DNA of 57,270 nt from Planctomycetaceae bacterium (GCA_002862205.1 PKCN01000315.1:1-57270), one strand, 5' to 3'; positions 27,100-36,870 are shown, numbered from the stretch's first letter. Translations and numbers: made by a program. Notes: generated from the letters alone by a model not told the origin.

Positions 27100-27624
27100 T
27101 CAGACGAAACACTCAGGTGTGGGGATAATAGGGTTGTAATTGGAGGCGGGACTGGAGGTTTGCAGAAGTTACGCTGTCCACCAAGGCCTCGACCAGACCG
27201 ATTTCGCGGCTTCTGTACGATATTGCCACTTAAGTCTCTCTCAAGGTCAATCTCACCTTGACCCTTCAAAACGGGCGGCGATACGCTTTCGGTTTCTCAG
27301 AGATCAGGTAAAACACGTCGCAGGATACCCGTTCGGCACGTTTTTCGGCTAAATTTCCATTTGGGATTACTGAAAAACGGCAAGCAGATGCTGCGGCGAC
27401 GCTTGAACTACTACCCAGAGACTTGGTTGATGAGGCTTGGTTGTCAAGGCGACTCACCAAAGCTTCGTTACCTAAATTCGCAAACTCCACTCGAAAATAT
27501 CAGCTTCCATTCAGGTGCCAGAGCCTCACAACTGTCTTGTTCGCCATGGTGCGAAATTTAATCAAAACAGCTGTGAATCGCAGGAATGACCGACGAATTT
27601 GGAAGCGTCCGAAAGCCCGCTCCC
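27100..27624. other. Divergent intergenic region of about 525 bases
   Basis: It lies between topA (minus) and the PpiD-like gene (plus) and should hold both promoters. No repeat, RNA or strong hairpin was seen. The short open frames lack family-like sequence. Confidence 0.5.
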
Positions 27625-30375
27625 ATGAATAACAGTCCTTTCGAAATCTTCCGCAGGAATTTGAAGCCTCTCATGGTCTTTTTGACCGCTTTGGCACTGT
27701 TCGCCTTTGTTGTGCTGCCTGTGCTCGACCAATACATGCGTCAAAATGCAGGCACGGGGAACGAGCAGGTGCTGGCGACGTTTGATGGGCAGGATCTCAC
27801 TCGCGCAAGAGTGGAAGCGTTCACCAGGAATCATCAGCTGACCCTTCAGTTTCTTCAAGAACTTGGGCAGAGAACTTTGGGGAGCGGGAAACAGCCGTTA
27901 ACCGCTGGGTTTGCCTCACAACCAGGGGCTGATCCAAGCCAGCCGCCCGTGATCACGCAATTTGGCATCAATTCGCAACCGAGTGAAGAAGGTACGATTC
28001 GGACCTTTGTGTTCGCCGGCCAGGCCGCGAAGCAGGGCTTTGCACTTTCCGACACTGAGCTTTCACAATGGCTGCAGGATTATTGTGATGAGCTGTATAC
28101 CGATGCGGAACTCAATGGGCTTGCTAGGCAAGTCACAAGCAACAGAATGAGTTTGCCGTTCGTCAAAGAGCAGTTGCGGCTGCACATGTTGGCTCAGGTT
28201 TTTGTAAATCGCGGATACGCTGGCCTACGGCTCACTACACCAGAGCAGACATGGGAGAGCTTCTTGAAACTCAATCAGAAGGCCACGGTGGAAACTTATG
28301 AAATGCTAGTAAGCGATTACGTCGCTGAAACTCCAGAAAATCCTGATGAATTGGATATCGCCGAGATCTATCAGGATGGCAAAGATCGATTTTCCTCCGC
28401 CCAATCCGCTGACCCAGGCTTCCGACGTCGCTACGCAGCGACCTTTGAATATGTGAAGGGATCGGCTGACAGCTTCTTGGCGGAAGAAATAAGTAAGCTT
28501 ACTGAGGATGAAATTCGTGCTGCCTACGAGCGAGAGGTCAGTGGTGGTGGCTTGAGATTACCCGCTGTGCCGGCCGCAGATGCGAAGACTGAACCGGCCG
28601 CAGATGCGAAGACTGAACCAGCCGCAGATGCGAAGACCGAACCAGCCGCAGATGCGAAGACTGAACCGGCCGCAGATGCGAAGACCGAACCAGCCGCAGA
28701 TGATAGCTCTGGCCAAGTGAATAATTTCGATGTTCGCTTGGTCGCATTCCAAGAAGATGCGAAGCAGAGCGACGTTAATGCGACCAAAGAGAACGCAGAT
28801 AAGCCTGCCGCAGAAGCAGACAAGCCTGCCGCAGAAGCAGATAAGCCTGCCGCAGAAGCAGATAAGCCTGCCGCAGAAGCAGATAAGCCTGCCGCAGATG
28901 CAGACAAGCCTGCCGCAGATGCAGACAAGCCTGCCGCAGATGCAGACAAGCCTGCCGCAGATGCAGACAAGCCTGCCACAGATGCAGACAAGCCTGCCGC
29001 AGATGCAGATAAGCCTGCCGCAGATGCAGATAAGCCTGCCGCAGAAGCAGATAAGCCTGCCGCAGATGCAAGTGGATCAGGGGAGCCCGCTGAGCCCAAG
29101 GTGGAGAGCTTTGAAGAAGCACGAGCAGGAGTCGCCGAGAGGCTGGCTCGCCCCCGAGCAGAGGCCCGTTTGAAGGCTGTCATGTCCCAGATTGTCGCCC
29201 AGATGCGTCTCTATTTCAGTGAGCGGTCGATTGCAAGCGGTATGGGAGCGGAGTCACGAGACAAGGTTGGCAACGATGTGAAGGCGAAAGTATTGGCAAA
29301 GATCGAGGAGTCGGTGCCAGCCGTCAAAAATGATGCCGCAATCGCATCGCTCGTTTCTGCCTCGCTCGCTACCGCAATCAAAACCGGCAACGGCACGGAA
29401 TTCAAAGAAACGATTCTCGGCGATAGCCTCAATGAATCACAGTTCACGAACCAGCAACGTACCGAAGTTCAGAAGGCTTTTGATGCGGAGGTCGCGAATG
29501 GCTCTTTGAGAGGGAAAATTCGACCCGATTTAGCAGGCTTGGCTTCCCAGTATGGCCTGACTTTTGAGACCATCGGCCCTTATGACGCAGTGACCATTGG
29601 TGAAGAACCGATTGCCAGCTCAACTGAGGTCAATGTGGGAATGAATCAACAGGCCCCGAGTTTCACTCAAATGATGTTCACGCTCACCCCAAGTGGCGAG
29701 CCCTATCAACCCACGTTCTCTCCGCTCAGCACACGCGATTTCAACGGCAACCAGTACACAAGCTGGAAGATTGACGACAAGCAAGCCTTTATTCCAACGC
29801 TGGGCGAAGCCCGTGACGAAGTCGTCAATGCATGGAGGACGATCGAGGCGCGTAAACTTGCCTTGGCCGCGGCGAACGAAATTGTTGAGCAGGCAGAGAA
29901 AACACCAGAGAAGACATTGGCAGATCTCGTTCCCGAAGCGAGGCGTCAAGACTTCCTGAATAACTCAATTGAGCCATTCCCGTGGATGGAAGCCACGTTC
30001 CGTGGGATGCCTTTGAGTGGAATGCCACAACTTGCAGCAATGGGCATGCGATTCGCTGATGGGTACACCATTGGGAATGTCAGTGCCCTGAATAACGTGG
30101 GTGAAGAGTTCATGGAGTCCGTCTTCGCTACTTCCGTCAATGGAACGGCTACGGCTGTCAACCGGGATGGGACGGTGGTTTACGTGGTGAGGCCGACCGC
30201 CTTCATCCCCGCAATGGATATCCTGCAGGAACAATTCAAACAGCCGGCGAATCGTGAAACGCAAGTGTTGCAAATGCTCTCCGGCGGCGACAATAACGGG
30301 ATTCTTGAAGGATTCTTCAAGTCGGTCGACGACAGCGCAGGGTACGTAAATTACACGAACGATGGAAATCAGTGA
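27625..30375 (+). CDS. PpiD/SurA-like membrane-anchored protein with repeat-rich insert
   Basis: A 916-aa protein. The N-terminus MNNSPFEIFRRNLKPLM and the following helix (about 17-36) anchor it to the inner membrane, and the next 250 residues look like a PpiD/SurA N-terminal chaperone domain (FDGQDLTRARVEAFTRNHQ). Residues about 317-360 hold five copies of an ADAKTEPA repeat. Residues about 392-482 hold thirteen copies of a DKPAAEA/DKPAADA heptapeptide. The C-terminal half is soluble and helical. No clear parvulin (Rotamase) motif could be read, so isomerase activity is unproven; a periplasmic folding or envelope role is inferred. ATG 27625 is preferred because it gives the anchor start; ATG 27586 (13 residues more) has its aggag-like sequence too close. 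Confidence 0.75.
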   Translation: MNNSPFEIFRRNLKPLMVFLTALALFAFVVLPVLDQYMRQNAGTGNEQVLATFDGQDLTRARVEAFTRNHQLTLQFLQELGQRTLGSGKQPLTAGFASQPGADPSQPPVITQFGINSQPSEEGTIRTFVFAGQAAKQGFALSDTELSQWLQDYCDELYTDAELNGLARQVTSNRMSLPFVKEQLRLHMLAQVFVNRGYAGLRLTTPEQTWESFLKLNQKATVETYEMLVSDYVAETPENPDELDIAEIYQDGKDRFSSAQSADPGFRRRYAATFEYVKGSADSFLAEEISKLTEDEIRAAYEREVSGGGLRLPAVPAADAKTEPAADAKTEPAADAKTEPAADAKTEPAADAKTEPAADDSSGQVNNFDVRLVAFQEDAKQSDVNATKENADKPAAEADKPAAEADKPAAEADKPAAEADKPAADADKPAADADKPAADADKPAADADKPATDADKPAADADKPAADADKPAAEADKPAADASGSGEPAEPKVESFEEARAGVAERLARPRAEARLKAVMSQIVAQMRLYFSERSIASGMGAESRDKVGNDVKAKVLAKIEESVPAVKNDAAIASLVSASLATAIKTGNGTEFKETILGDSLNESQFTNQQRTEVQKAFDAEVANGSLRGKIRPDLAGLASQYGLTFETIGPYDAVTIGEEPIASSTEVNVGMNQQAPSFTQMMFTLTPSGEPYQPTFSPLSTRDFNGNQYTSWKIDDKQAFIPTLGEARDEVVNAWRTIEARKLALAAANEIVEQAEKTPEKTLADLVPEARRQDFLNNSIEPFPWMEATFRGMPLSGMPQLAAMGMRFADGYTIGNVSALNNVGEEFMESVFATSVNGTATAVNRDGTVVYVVRPTAFIPAMDILQEQFKQPANRETQVLQMLSGGDNNGILEGFFKSVDDSAGYVNYTNDGNQ
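28573..28704. repeat. 24-bp in-frame tandem repeat, 5 copies plus partial
   Basis: gccgcagatgcgaagactga with its last four bases (accg or acca) makes a 24-bp unit that codes AADAKTEP. Copies differ only at synonymous third positions. Confidence 0.95.
28798..29070. repeat. 21-bp in-frame tandem repeat, 13 copies
   Basis: gataagcctgccgcagaag followed by ca codes the heptapeptide DKPAAEA; Glu/Asp alternate at one position and one copy has Thr. The near-identity of copies points to recent expansion. Confidence 0.95.
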
Positions 30376-30435
30376 TCGCGGATGAGGTTTCCCGTTGGTA
30401 AACGGTACCCTGATCACTCATTGAACACCTGCGTG

Positions 30436-30488
30436 AGCCAGGGCTTTCAGGGCCAGAGCTTTCAGGGCCAGAGCTTTCAGGGCCAGGG
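30436..30488. repeat. 15-bp tandem repeat, 3.5 copies
   Basis: ggccagagctttcag occurs three times plus ggccaggg, about 60 bases after the PpiD-like gene. Confidence 0.85.
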
Positions 30489-30556
30489 CGACGCACTGTT
30501 CTAGCGAACTGCCTGAACGAGTCAGTGCGGGGTGACTGTCAGCCTGACGCGGCATT

Positions 30557-30598
30557 TCTTGTGCAACGGTTCTTGTGCAACGGTTCTTGTGCAACGGT
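30557..30598. repeat. 14-bp tandem repeat, 3 copies
   Basis: tcttgtgcaacggt occurs three times without change at 30557, 30571 and 30585. Confidence 0.85.
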
Positions 30599-30900
30599 GG
30601 ATCTTGCCACATTGAAGTCGGTCGTGAATCGGATCGGGAGCGATTATCAAACAGTGACTCGTGGATCGAGTCCGAGGGCACTGTTTTCTTCGATATCGCG
30701 GTAAACTCCCGCATACTTCCATGCTTTGTTAAGAAACGATGAAGGCATCGTTAACTCTCTTGTTTTAGTGCTTCCGCTCTTGAAATGCAGGTGTTAATTT
30801 TCCGATCTCAGTACTACTCGAATTCATCGAGAGTCGCTGGACATTTTGATGATGCACTGCATGACTTGCAGCATATGGATTGGCACGGCAGGATCTTGGT

Positions 30901-32412
30901 ATGGATTGGCAAAAGAGCAAGATAGCGACATTGGCGTGGAACGCGTCAGTTCCTCGGTTTTCGTTTGGGACTTCGAAGCTCGCCCTTGTCTTGATTGGGT
31001 TTGCATTGGTTCACACCGGCGCAGTTGTTGCGGTTGAGCCAAACGTCGTCCGGGGCACGATTTCACGTTTGAGGTCTTTGGAGCAAGTGTTGTCGCCTGT
31101 TGGTTTGGTTGAAGGGGAAGCCCGATGCCAAGAGATGACGGCGTATTACTGGGATGCAAATCCGGAGCTCGAGTTGGAGCTCAATGCGGCCAAGCAGAAC
31201 TTCAAGGCCTCCAAAACCGCTCATCGTCGCATGACCCTCGTCGCTGGTCCTGCTGGTGTGGGAAAAACGTTTGTCAAACGCGGTGTCTATTCGGGGCTTC
31301 CGTCGGAAGCATTGTGGAAATTTGACGCTCGTGAGTTGTTCCAAGAGTACTCCAGGCTTGGGTTGGCAAAGCAGACCCCGGATTTGCATGATGGAGCGAC
31401 TGTCTTCAATCATATGCTGTCGTTGACGCCCGAGGGGCGTCAACGATTCTTGACTTGTGTGATGCGGTCAACGGCCAGTTTCGTGGTGGTTGATTCGCTT
31501 GATGAAATTCACCCACGAGATTACGTGTTTGTGCTGCAAACACTCGAGAAGCTCGTTCGTGTGCCCACACGCAACTTTGTTCAGGTGGTCGTCTTTGGGC
31601 GTCCATTTTCTTTCGCGGATTATTGGCATCAGGTCGATCCGAATGAACGTCAGGACATCGTTCACGAGTTCACGTTGCGAAAGCCCGATTTTTGCACGAC
31701 CGGGGACATTCTGGTTTCCAATTGGAATTTCGATTCCTGGAAGTTTGGACTGCGGAGGGTTTCGGATGACAGGCACAGAACGGTCCGCTTTGCCGACTAT
31801 CAAGCATGGTGCGAACGAGGATTCCCCCGCGATCAGGAATTCTCGGATATCGTTTTCCAAGCCAATCAACACATGACGCCCGAAGCACGCGAAAAGTTGA
31901 ATCGATGGATCGCAGAGGAACCAGCGGTCGCTGCCGTGATCTCCAACCTGGCTGGTAATGGAATGGTCCGGGAAATTCTGGTGGACCAATTGCAGGCTGG
32001 TCATGAGTTTGATGAGAACGTATTCATGGATCAGTTTCTCACGCGCTGGCTGAAGCGTGATACCCAAAGCGACGATCGTCCAAGCCAGATAAAACCAGCT
32101 CATCTCGATGCTTATCTTGGGTTGCTGGAAAACGTGGCTGCAAAATACTCAACGACCGTAAGAGACGATGGAAGTTTTCTCGTCAACAGTGATGCCGAAG
32201 CTAAAATCAAACTCAACGGACGCGAATTTAAGGTGTCCGTCAAAAGTCTTCTGAATCGCTCAGGTCTGGTGACGGTGGTGCCATTTGGAGAGGCGGGCGC
32301 TCAATATCGGTTTGAGCCTTTGTGGTTGCACCGATTGTTGACCAGCAGGCACGCCAGTCGCGTGGAAAACGCCAGAGTCGAGCAGACGCCGGTCGCGTTT
32401 CGTTTACCCTGA
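30901..32412 (+). CDS. STAND/NACHT-like NTPase with a signal-like N-terminus
   Basis: A 503-aa protein. A hydrophobic helix at about 26-44 (LALVLIGFALVHTGAVVAV) follows a positively charged N-terminus and ends like a signal peptide or membrane anchor. After it comes a P-loop domain: Walker A GPAGVGKT at 116-123 and Walker B FVVVDSLDEI at 194-203, where the DxxDE pattern is that of NACHT/STAND NTPases. The C-terminal 250 residues are helical with no known domain; no repeat sensor domain is visible. Sensing an envelope stress or a phage is one possible role, but this is speculation. The ATG at 30901 follows gcaggat at good spacing; 30880 is open upstream. Confidence 0.7.
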   Translation: MDWQKSKIATLAWNASVPRFSFGTSKLALVLIGFALVHTGAVVAVEPNVVRGTISRLRSLEQVLSPVGLVEGEARCQEMTAYYWDANPELELELNAAKQNFKASKTAHRRMTLVAGPAGVGKTFVKRGVYSGLPSEALWKFDARELFQEYSRLGLAKQTPDLHDGATVFNHMLSLTPEGRQRFLTCVMRSTASFVVVDSLDEIHPRDYVFVLQTLEKLVRVPTRNFVQVVVFGRPFSFADYWHQVDPNERQDIVHEFTLRKPDFCTTGDILVSNWNFDSWKFGLRRVSDDRHRTVRFADYQAWCERGFPRDQEFSDIVFQANQHMTPEAREKLNRWIAEEPAVAAVISNLAGNGMVREILVDQLQAGHEFDENVFMDQFLTRWLKRDTQSDDRPSQIKPAHLDAYLGLLENVAAKYSTTVRDDGSFLVNSDAEAKIKLNGREFKVSVKSLLNRSGLVTVVPFGEAGAQYRFEPLWLHRLLTSRHASRVENARVEQTPVAFRLP

Positions 32413-32583
32413 CCGACCCTGTGGTCTGCCTTCTTTGGTCCACGCTTGACGCTCGTGTGGCGACTCGTGTTGAGGACCTGTTCCGAGTTTTGCTTGTCGC
32501 CAGCGATTCGTCTGGTAGGTTGGCATGTTTGGACGGGAAAATGCGAGAGTTTTCTCGGCGGGTCTTGGAACTTGGGAGCTCGG

Positions 32584-34233
32584 ATGGACCAACAAACGGA
32601 TGTCCTGATTTGCGGAGCTGGCCCTGTTGGGTTGAGTCTTGCGACTCAACTGGAGGTCATGGGAATATCCTCCTTGGTCATTGATAAGAGTCCGCAACGA
32701 TCCGCAAAGTCCAAGGCCCTGGTGGTCTGGGGGCGGTCACTGGAATTGCTCAATACCTGCATGGATGCCCATGATTTTCTGAAAGCAGGACGTCCGGTTC
32801 GCAAAGCCCGGTTTTATCAAGAAGGCACACCGTTTGCCGAAATTGATTTCACGCGTGCAGAGAGCGAATTCGGAACGGGAGTGCTCATTCCTCAGAGCAT
32901 GACCGAAAAGCTGTTGGAAGAACGGTTGCTTCAAGTCGGTGGAGCGGTGCGAAGAAAAAATGAATTGGTGTCCTTCGAACAACACAAGGATCAAGTTCAC
33001 TGCGTGTTGAGGGATGCGGAGGGAGCACGGAAAACTGTGGAAACAAAATATCTGGTCGGTTGTGATGGTGCCCACAGTGTTGTGCGGCATGGATTGGGAT
33101 TGCCGTTTCCAGGTAATAGAGATGGGTTACGGTGGGTCTTGGCGGATGTGGAATTGTCTGGTGAGGTGCCAGAGGCTGATGTCGCTTCGTTCTGGAGTCG
33201 GTTGGGAATCCTGCTACTGTTCCGATTTGGTGAGAACGTTTGGCGCGTTGTTGCCGAGGAACCGCTGGCCAGCGAGGGTGCCCCAAGAAGGGATCCGACC
33301 CTTGAGGAAATTCAAAAACACCTTGATCAACGGGGTGTGGGTAACGTTCGAGTAAGCAACCCGACATGGCTCTCCGAGTTCCGGGTGAGCGAACGGAAGG
33401 TTGAGAACTATCGGGCAGGCAACGTATTTTTGGCAGGGGACGCGGCACATGTTCATAGCCCTGCTGGAGGGCAGGGCATGAACACAGGAATTCAGGACTC
33501 GTGCAATCTTGCATGGAAGATCGCATGGCAGCTTCGAGGAACAGCCAACGCGACCTTGCTTGACAGTTATTCGCAGGAGCGTAGTCAGGTGGGAACGATG
33601 GTGGTGAAAACCACTTCGCACATGACGCGAATTGCCACCACCGAGTCGCGTTTGTTGCAGAGCGTTCGCAATGCGGTGGCAAAAATCGCACTGCATTTCG
33701 AATGGGTGCAGGGCAAAGTGCGGCAAAATCTGGCTGAATATACGGTTGCCTACAGGGATAGCCCGCTCAATGGAAGTGATTCCCGATCGGGCCGAGCAAG
33801 TCTCAAGTGTGGTGATCGTGTTCCGAATATTCGCTGGAGAGATTTGGCTGGTGAGGCCCAAACGCTATATCAGCATCTGTCGGGAGCGAAGGCTGTCTTG
33901 TTGATTTTGAATACCAGAGATGCCAATGCGTCAGAATTTTCGGGCCAGAAACCAAGCCGAAAGGAATTCCCGGGTCAGGTCACTTCAAGTCAACGGCACT
34001 CGTGGGTGACCATCCGTTTGGTCGCCGTCGATGATTTCTCGGTGCCTCTGCAAGGCACGGGCGAAACTCAGTTGGGTCTGAACGGCGTCGTGCTGCGCGA
34101 TGAGATCGAGACATTGGAACTCGGATCCAACGGATGGGCCATCATTCGGCCTGATGCGTATCTTGGGGCTGCAGGCAACTGCGAAGATATGCAGGCAGCG
34201 AGGCAGTGGTTGAATCTGATTGCGACGAAGTGA
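32584..34233 (+). CDS. FAD-dependent aromatic-type monooxygenase
   Basis: A 549-aa flavoprotein of the group A (PHBH-like, FAD_binding_3) monooxygenases, which hydroxylate aromatic or polyketide substrates with NAD(P)H and O2. The dinucleotide motif GAGPVG is at 10-15, the DG motif in LVGCDGAHSVVRHGLG (about 157-172), and the GD motif in FLAGDAAHVHSPAGGQGMN (about 284-302). The C-terminal 150 residues look like the thioredoxin-fold domain of phenol or pentachlorophenol hydroxylases. The ATG at 32584 is preceded by gggag; 32446 is open but lacks the family N-terminus. The substrate is not readable, and no aromatic-degradation genes lie nearby. Confidence 0.9.
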   Translation: MDQQTDVLICGAGPVGLSLATQLEVMGISSLVIDKSPQRSAKSKALVVWGRSLELLNTCMDAHDFLKAGRPVRKARFYQEGTPFAEIDFTRAESEFGTGVLIPQSMTEKLLEERLLQVGGAVRRKNELVSFEQHKDQVHCVLRDAEGARKTVETKYLVGCDGAHSVVRHGLGLPFPGNRDGLRWVLADVELSGEVPEADVASFWSRLGILLLFRFGENVWRVVAEEPLASEGAPRRDPTLEEIQKHLDQRGVGNVRVSNPTWLSEFRVSERKVENYRAGNVFLAGDAAHVHSPAGGQGMNTGIQDSCNLAWKIAWQLRGTANATLLDSYSQERSQVGTMVVKTTSHMTRIATTESRLLQSVRNAVAKIALHFEWVQGKVRQNLAEYTVAYRDSPLNGSDSRSGRASLKCGDRVPNIRWRDLAGEAQTLYQHLSGAKAVLLILNTRDANASEFSGQKPSRKEFPGQVTSSQRHSWVTIRLVAVDDFSVPLQGTGETQLGLNGVVLRDEIETLELGSNGWAIIRPDAYLGAAGNCEDMQAARQWLNLIATK

Positions 34234-34630
34234 AAAAAGGGGCGCTTCCCGATGCATGGCATCAATGCCCGGGCATGAGGCACTGCGGGGCGATTCCTGA
34301 GCAACAAGTCTGCGAGAGGTCATGAAATCCGGCCAGGATGGTGGTAGAGCGGAAAGCAGAGAAGAAGTCTTTGTCAACAACCTCGCGGACTTATAGAGTT
34401 GGTGCTTGAGAGCGGAGTTATAGAGTTGGTGCTTGAGAGCGGAGTTACAGAGTTGGTGCTTGAGAGCGGAGTTACAGAGTTGGTGCTTGAGAGCGGAGTT
34501 ACAGAGTTGGTGCTTGAGAGCGGAGTTACAGAGTTGGTGCTTTACAGACGGGTTGCGGGACGAGACTTTGTTGCACTCTGGAAATGTAATAGTCGAACCC
34601 GCAGTGAATATTTCTGAGAGGAGAGTAAGC
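34234..34630. other. Gene-free region of about 400 bases dominated by a 27-bp repeat
   Basis: Contains the array at 34395-34542. Because the unit is a multiple of three, frames run through it on both strands. A good ribosome site (gaggagag) appears only at its right end, before GTG 34631. Confidence 0.7.
34395..34542. repeat. 27-bp tandem repeat, 5.5 copies
   Basis: The unit (agagttggtgcttgagagcg, then gagttac) is repeated five times with a partial sixth; only the T/C at the unit end varies. It lies about 90 bases before the next gene. Confidence 0.95.
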
Positions 34631-35032
34631 GTGTACCGGATTTGGTTTGGCCGTGTCATCGCGTATGACGGTCTGCTGCCGCTGTTGGTGTGGTTGACCC
34701 CATGGATGGCTGCAACAATGCTGCCGAATCGTCGTGGGATGATTGAGATACTTGCCATCCTTCTACCCGTGTTGGGCTTCTCAATTCGTTATGTTGCCGG
34801 ACGCCGATTGATCGCTGCCAATTTCTGTAGTCGGCGTATTCGGCGATTTCAATTTGCCGGTTTGTGTGCTGGTTTAGTTTTGCTGGGCTTCATCGATTGT
34901 GTGATCGTTTTGCTTTATGTGATGCCACGTGGAGCACTGCAACAGCCTGGTGACTGGTTGGTGCTTTTGATCCTTCTTGGGATGTATTTTTTGCTCATGG
35001 CGGGAGCAATGTTCCCTGGTCGGATACGCTGA
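34631..35032 (+). CDS. Small multi-pass membrane protein
   Basis: A 133-aa protein with four hydrophobic segments (about 12-30, 36-51, 74-95 and 104-127) separated by basic loops (RRIRRF). The GTG at 34631 is preceded by gaggagag at the right distance. A longer open frame from 34433 would add 66 residues coded by the tandem repeat (RAELQSWCL), which is not credible. Family not recognised. Confidence 0.65.
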   Translation: MYRIWFGRVIAYDGLLPLLVWLTPWMAATMLPNRRGMIEILAILLPVLGFSIRYVAGRRLIAANFCSRRIRRFQFAGLCAGLVLLGFIDCVIVLLYVMPRGALQQPGDWLVLLILLGMYFLLMAGAMFPGRIR

Positions 35033-35159
35033 ACAAGAGTCCGGATACTTCGATTTTGGAAACAGAGGTGCGGGACGTGACTTGATCGGTCACGTTTGCC
35101 AGGCTGGTAGCAATCAGACAACCAGATAGCAGTTTGAAATCAACTGGCACGATCAGGTT

Positions 35160-35420
35160 TCAACTGGCTTGCTCAGGGTCCGGCTTTGCATGGCCGCTGG
35201 GTTTCACAAACAGTCCGATGATCAAACCGCCAAGTGCACCGCAGGCTACGGTCCCGGCACCGGTAAGAATCAACCACGTGTCCCGTTTGACTTCATCTGC
35301 AGTCCGCGCGTTCTCAATGCTCAGTGTATCGAGCGCGAGGATGTCATAAGCCAAAGTGCCAATGATCAGAAGAATGCCGGAGCAAATCATCAGCCAGCAA
35401 AACGTGTACAGCAATTTCAT
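35160..35420 (-). CDS. Small membrane protein, two hydrophobic segments
   Basis: An 86-aa protein with helices at about 5-26 and 49-71, the second glycine-rich (GAGTVACGALGGLIIGLFV). The ATG at 35420 has gaggt on the minus strand before it. It converges with the preceding plus-strand gene. Family not recognised. Confidence 0.65.
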   Translation of the reverse strand: MKLLYTFCWLMICSGILLIIGTLAYDILALDTLSIENARTADEVKRDTWLILTGAGTVACGALGGLIIGLFVKPSGHAKPDPEQAS

Positions 35421-35879
35421 GATTACCCATTACCTCGTTTTCGGGGCTTTCCAGCAGTTTCAGTTTTGAAAAAATACCCTATTGAGCACTCGCGATCAGC
35501 TAACTACGGCGTGATTCCGCGCTCAGAAAAACAATCGCAGTCGGATTCTGCCGATTGTATGCCCGTTGGTGATTATCCCTGGTCAATCGGTTCAGCGGTG
35601 GGGCTCGATGCGGTATCGCTGAATGACAGCCCATAATCTTTCAAAACAGGAGCTTCCACCGGTCTGTGTGTGTCGGAAGTGCGAAAAGCCAGACCGTCAG
35701 CAGATCTCATGGTTACCAACCTGCGTTGCGTTGCAGGTGGGTGTTGACGCGGTGAAACGTATGAATGGTTTGTTGCGTTTATGGTTGTGGTGACTACTTG
35801 GGGCCTTGTAGATTCGCTGGTGGTGGCATCCGTCGATGCTGCGGAGGCACAGGTCAAGATATTGCGTTCCTCGACTGCT

Positions 35880-36540
35880 GAATGAGAGTTGCCACTGAAA
35901 AGGTAATATATCTCTTTCCGTCCGAAAAATTTGAAAACCAGATGCGACGCTCTGCTTGGTATTGCACAGATGTCGTGGTGATTCGCGTGATGATTTGGGG
36001 GGAGCGTGAAATGAATTCTCTGGCTGCCACGCGTGGCTTTACAGTGTGCTACCCACTAGGCAGTCAAGACTTTGAGGGCATGCCCATGGGAACGCCGGGC
36101 TGCGAATCAGCAATACTGACGATCTTGAGTTGCTCAGTAGGTTGGCGTTGTGCTTACAGCAGACAGCATGATTTGAACTCGAACAACACTTTTATGTGTG
36201 GTGTCTCCCGTGGTGGTTTCATGAGCCACACATTGATGGCTGAAATACATGAAGTATTCAAGGTGGCCTCGTTGATTGGCACGACTAGGCAGGATCGCAT
36301 CATTGACTTCCGGGTCAAGCTGACAGCAACGGCAGAGCAGAGAATTGTCGAACTGTCACCCGCCAACGACGGTTCACTACCATCAAGGTGCTAAACGATA
36401 GTCAGGTTTGGTTTTATAAGATCAAAGAAGTGGGGCATGGCATTCCCAACCAGATAACATGTGGGATCAATGTTGCTGACGAACTGTGCTGTTTTTTCAG
36501 CCTGTTTGGAACGCGATTTTTCAACCAAGCGTGGTGTTGA
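35880..36540 (+). pseudogene. Decayed esterase of the PHB depolymerase (LpqC) type
   Basis: Pieces of one alpha/beta-hydrolase can be read in order but in different frames. LVLHRCRGDSRDDLG (near 35955) resembles the oxyanion-hole HG block. RGFTVCYPLGSQD (about 36030-36070) resembles the following GFxVxYP block. FMCGVSRGGFMSH (36190-36230) is the nucleophile elbow GxSxG. VWFYKIKEVGHGIPN with ADELCCFF (36405-36497) is the C-terminal histidine region. Stops and frameshifts separate them, and the 170-codon open frame at 35882-36394 covers only the middle. Typical members have about 300 residues and a signal peptide. The upstream part 35421-35879 shows no intact gene. Confidence 0.6.
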
Positions 36541-36870
36541 TGTACTGGCAATCGATGCGGCATGCAGTGCAGAGGAAATGGAAATGCTGGCGTAGTCGTC
36601 GGGTTTTCTGCGTCCAGAGAGATGATCGATGGTGCCTCGCTCATCCGGTCGTCACACATCCACGTGTGGCATTTTGCCAGCTGAAGCGTTAGGCGAACTC
36701 ACATAAAACGATTCGCGGATGGTTGCAGAATTTGCTGTAATTCGTGCGGTGTGTCGCTGGACGTCCCGGAGCAGCTTCGGTTTTTGAAATGTCACGACTG
36801 CGGGCTGATTCTGTCAGTGACTCGTCCAGAGACAATCAATTTGACCAGGCTAAGTGAGCAATGATCTGCA

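Larger units (their letters stand above)
30376..30900. other. Gene-free region of about 525 bases with two repeat arrays
   Basis: Apart from the arrays at 30436-30488 and 30557-30598 I see no gene and no strong terminator. The part from about 30700 to 30900 should carry the promoter of the next gene. Confidence 0.55.

Noticed and set aside
28524-29183. 219-codon open frame opposite the repeat arrays
   Set aside because: Open only because 21- and 24-bp repeats carry no stop in that frame; translation is a repeat of ASAAGLS.
35573-35857. 94-codon open frame on the minus strand
   Set aside because: Ser/Thr-rich sequence without signal peptide, domain or ribosome site; the region looks like degraded sequence.
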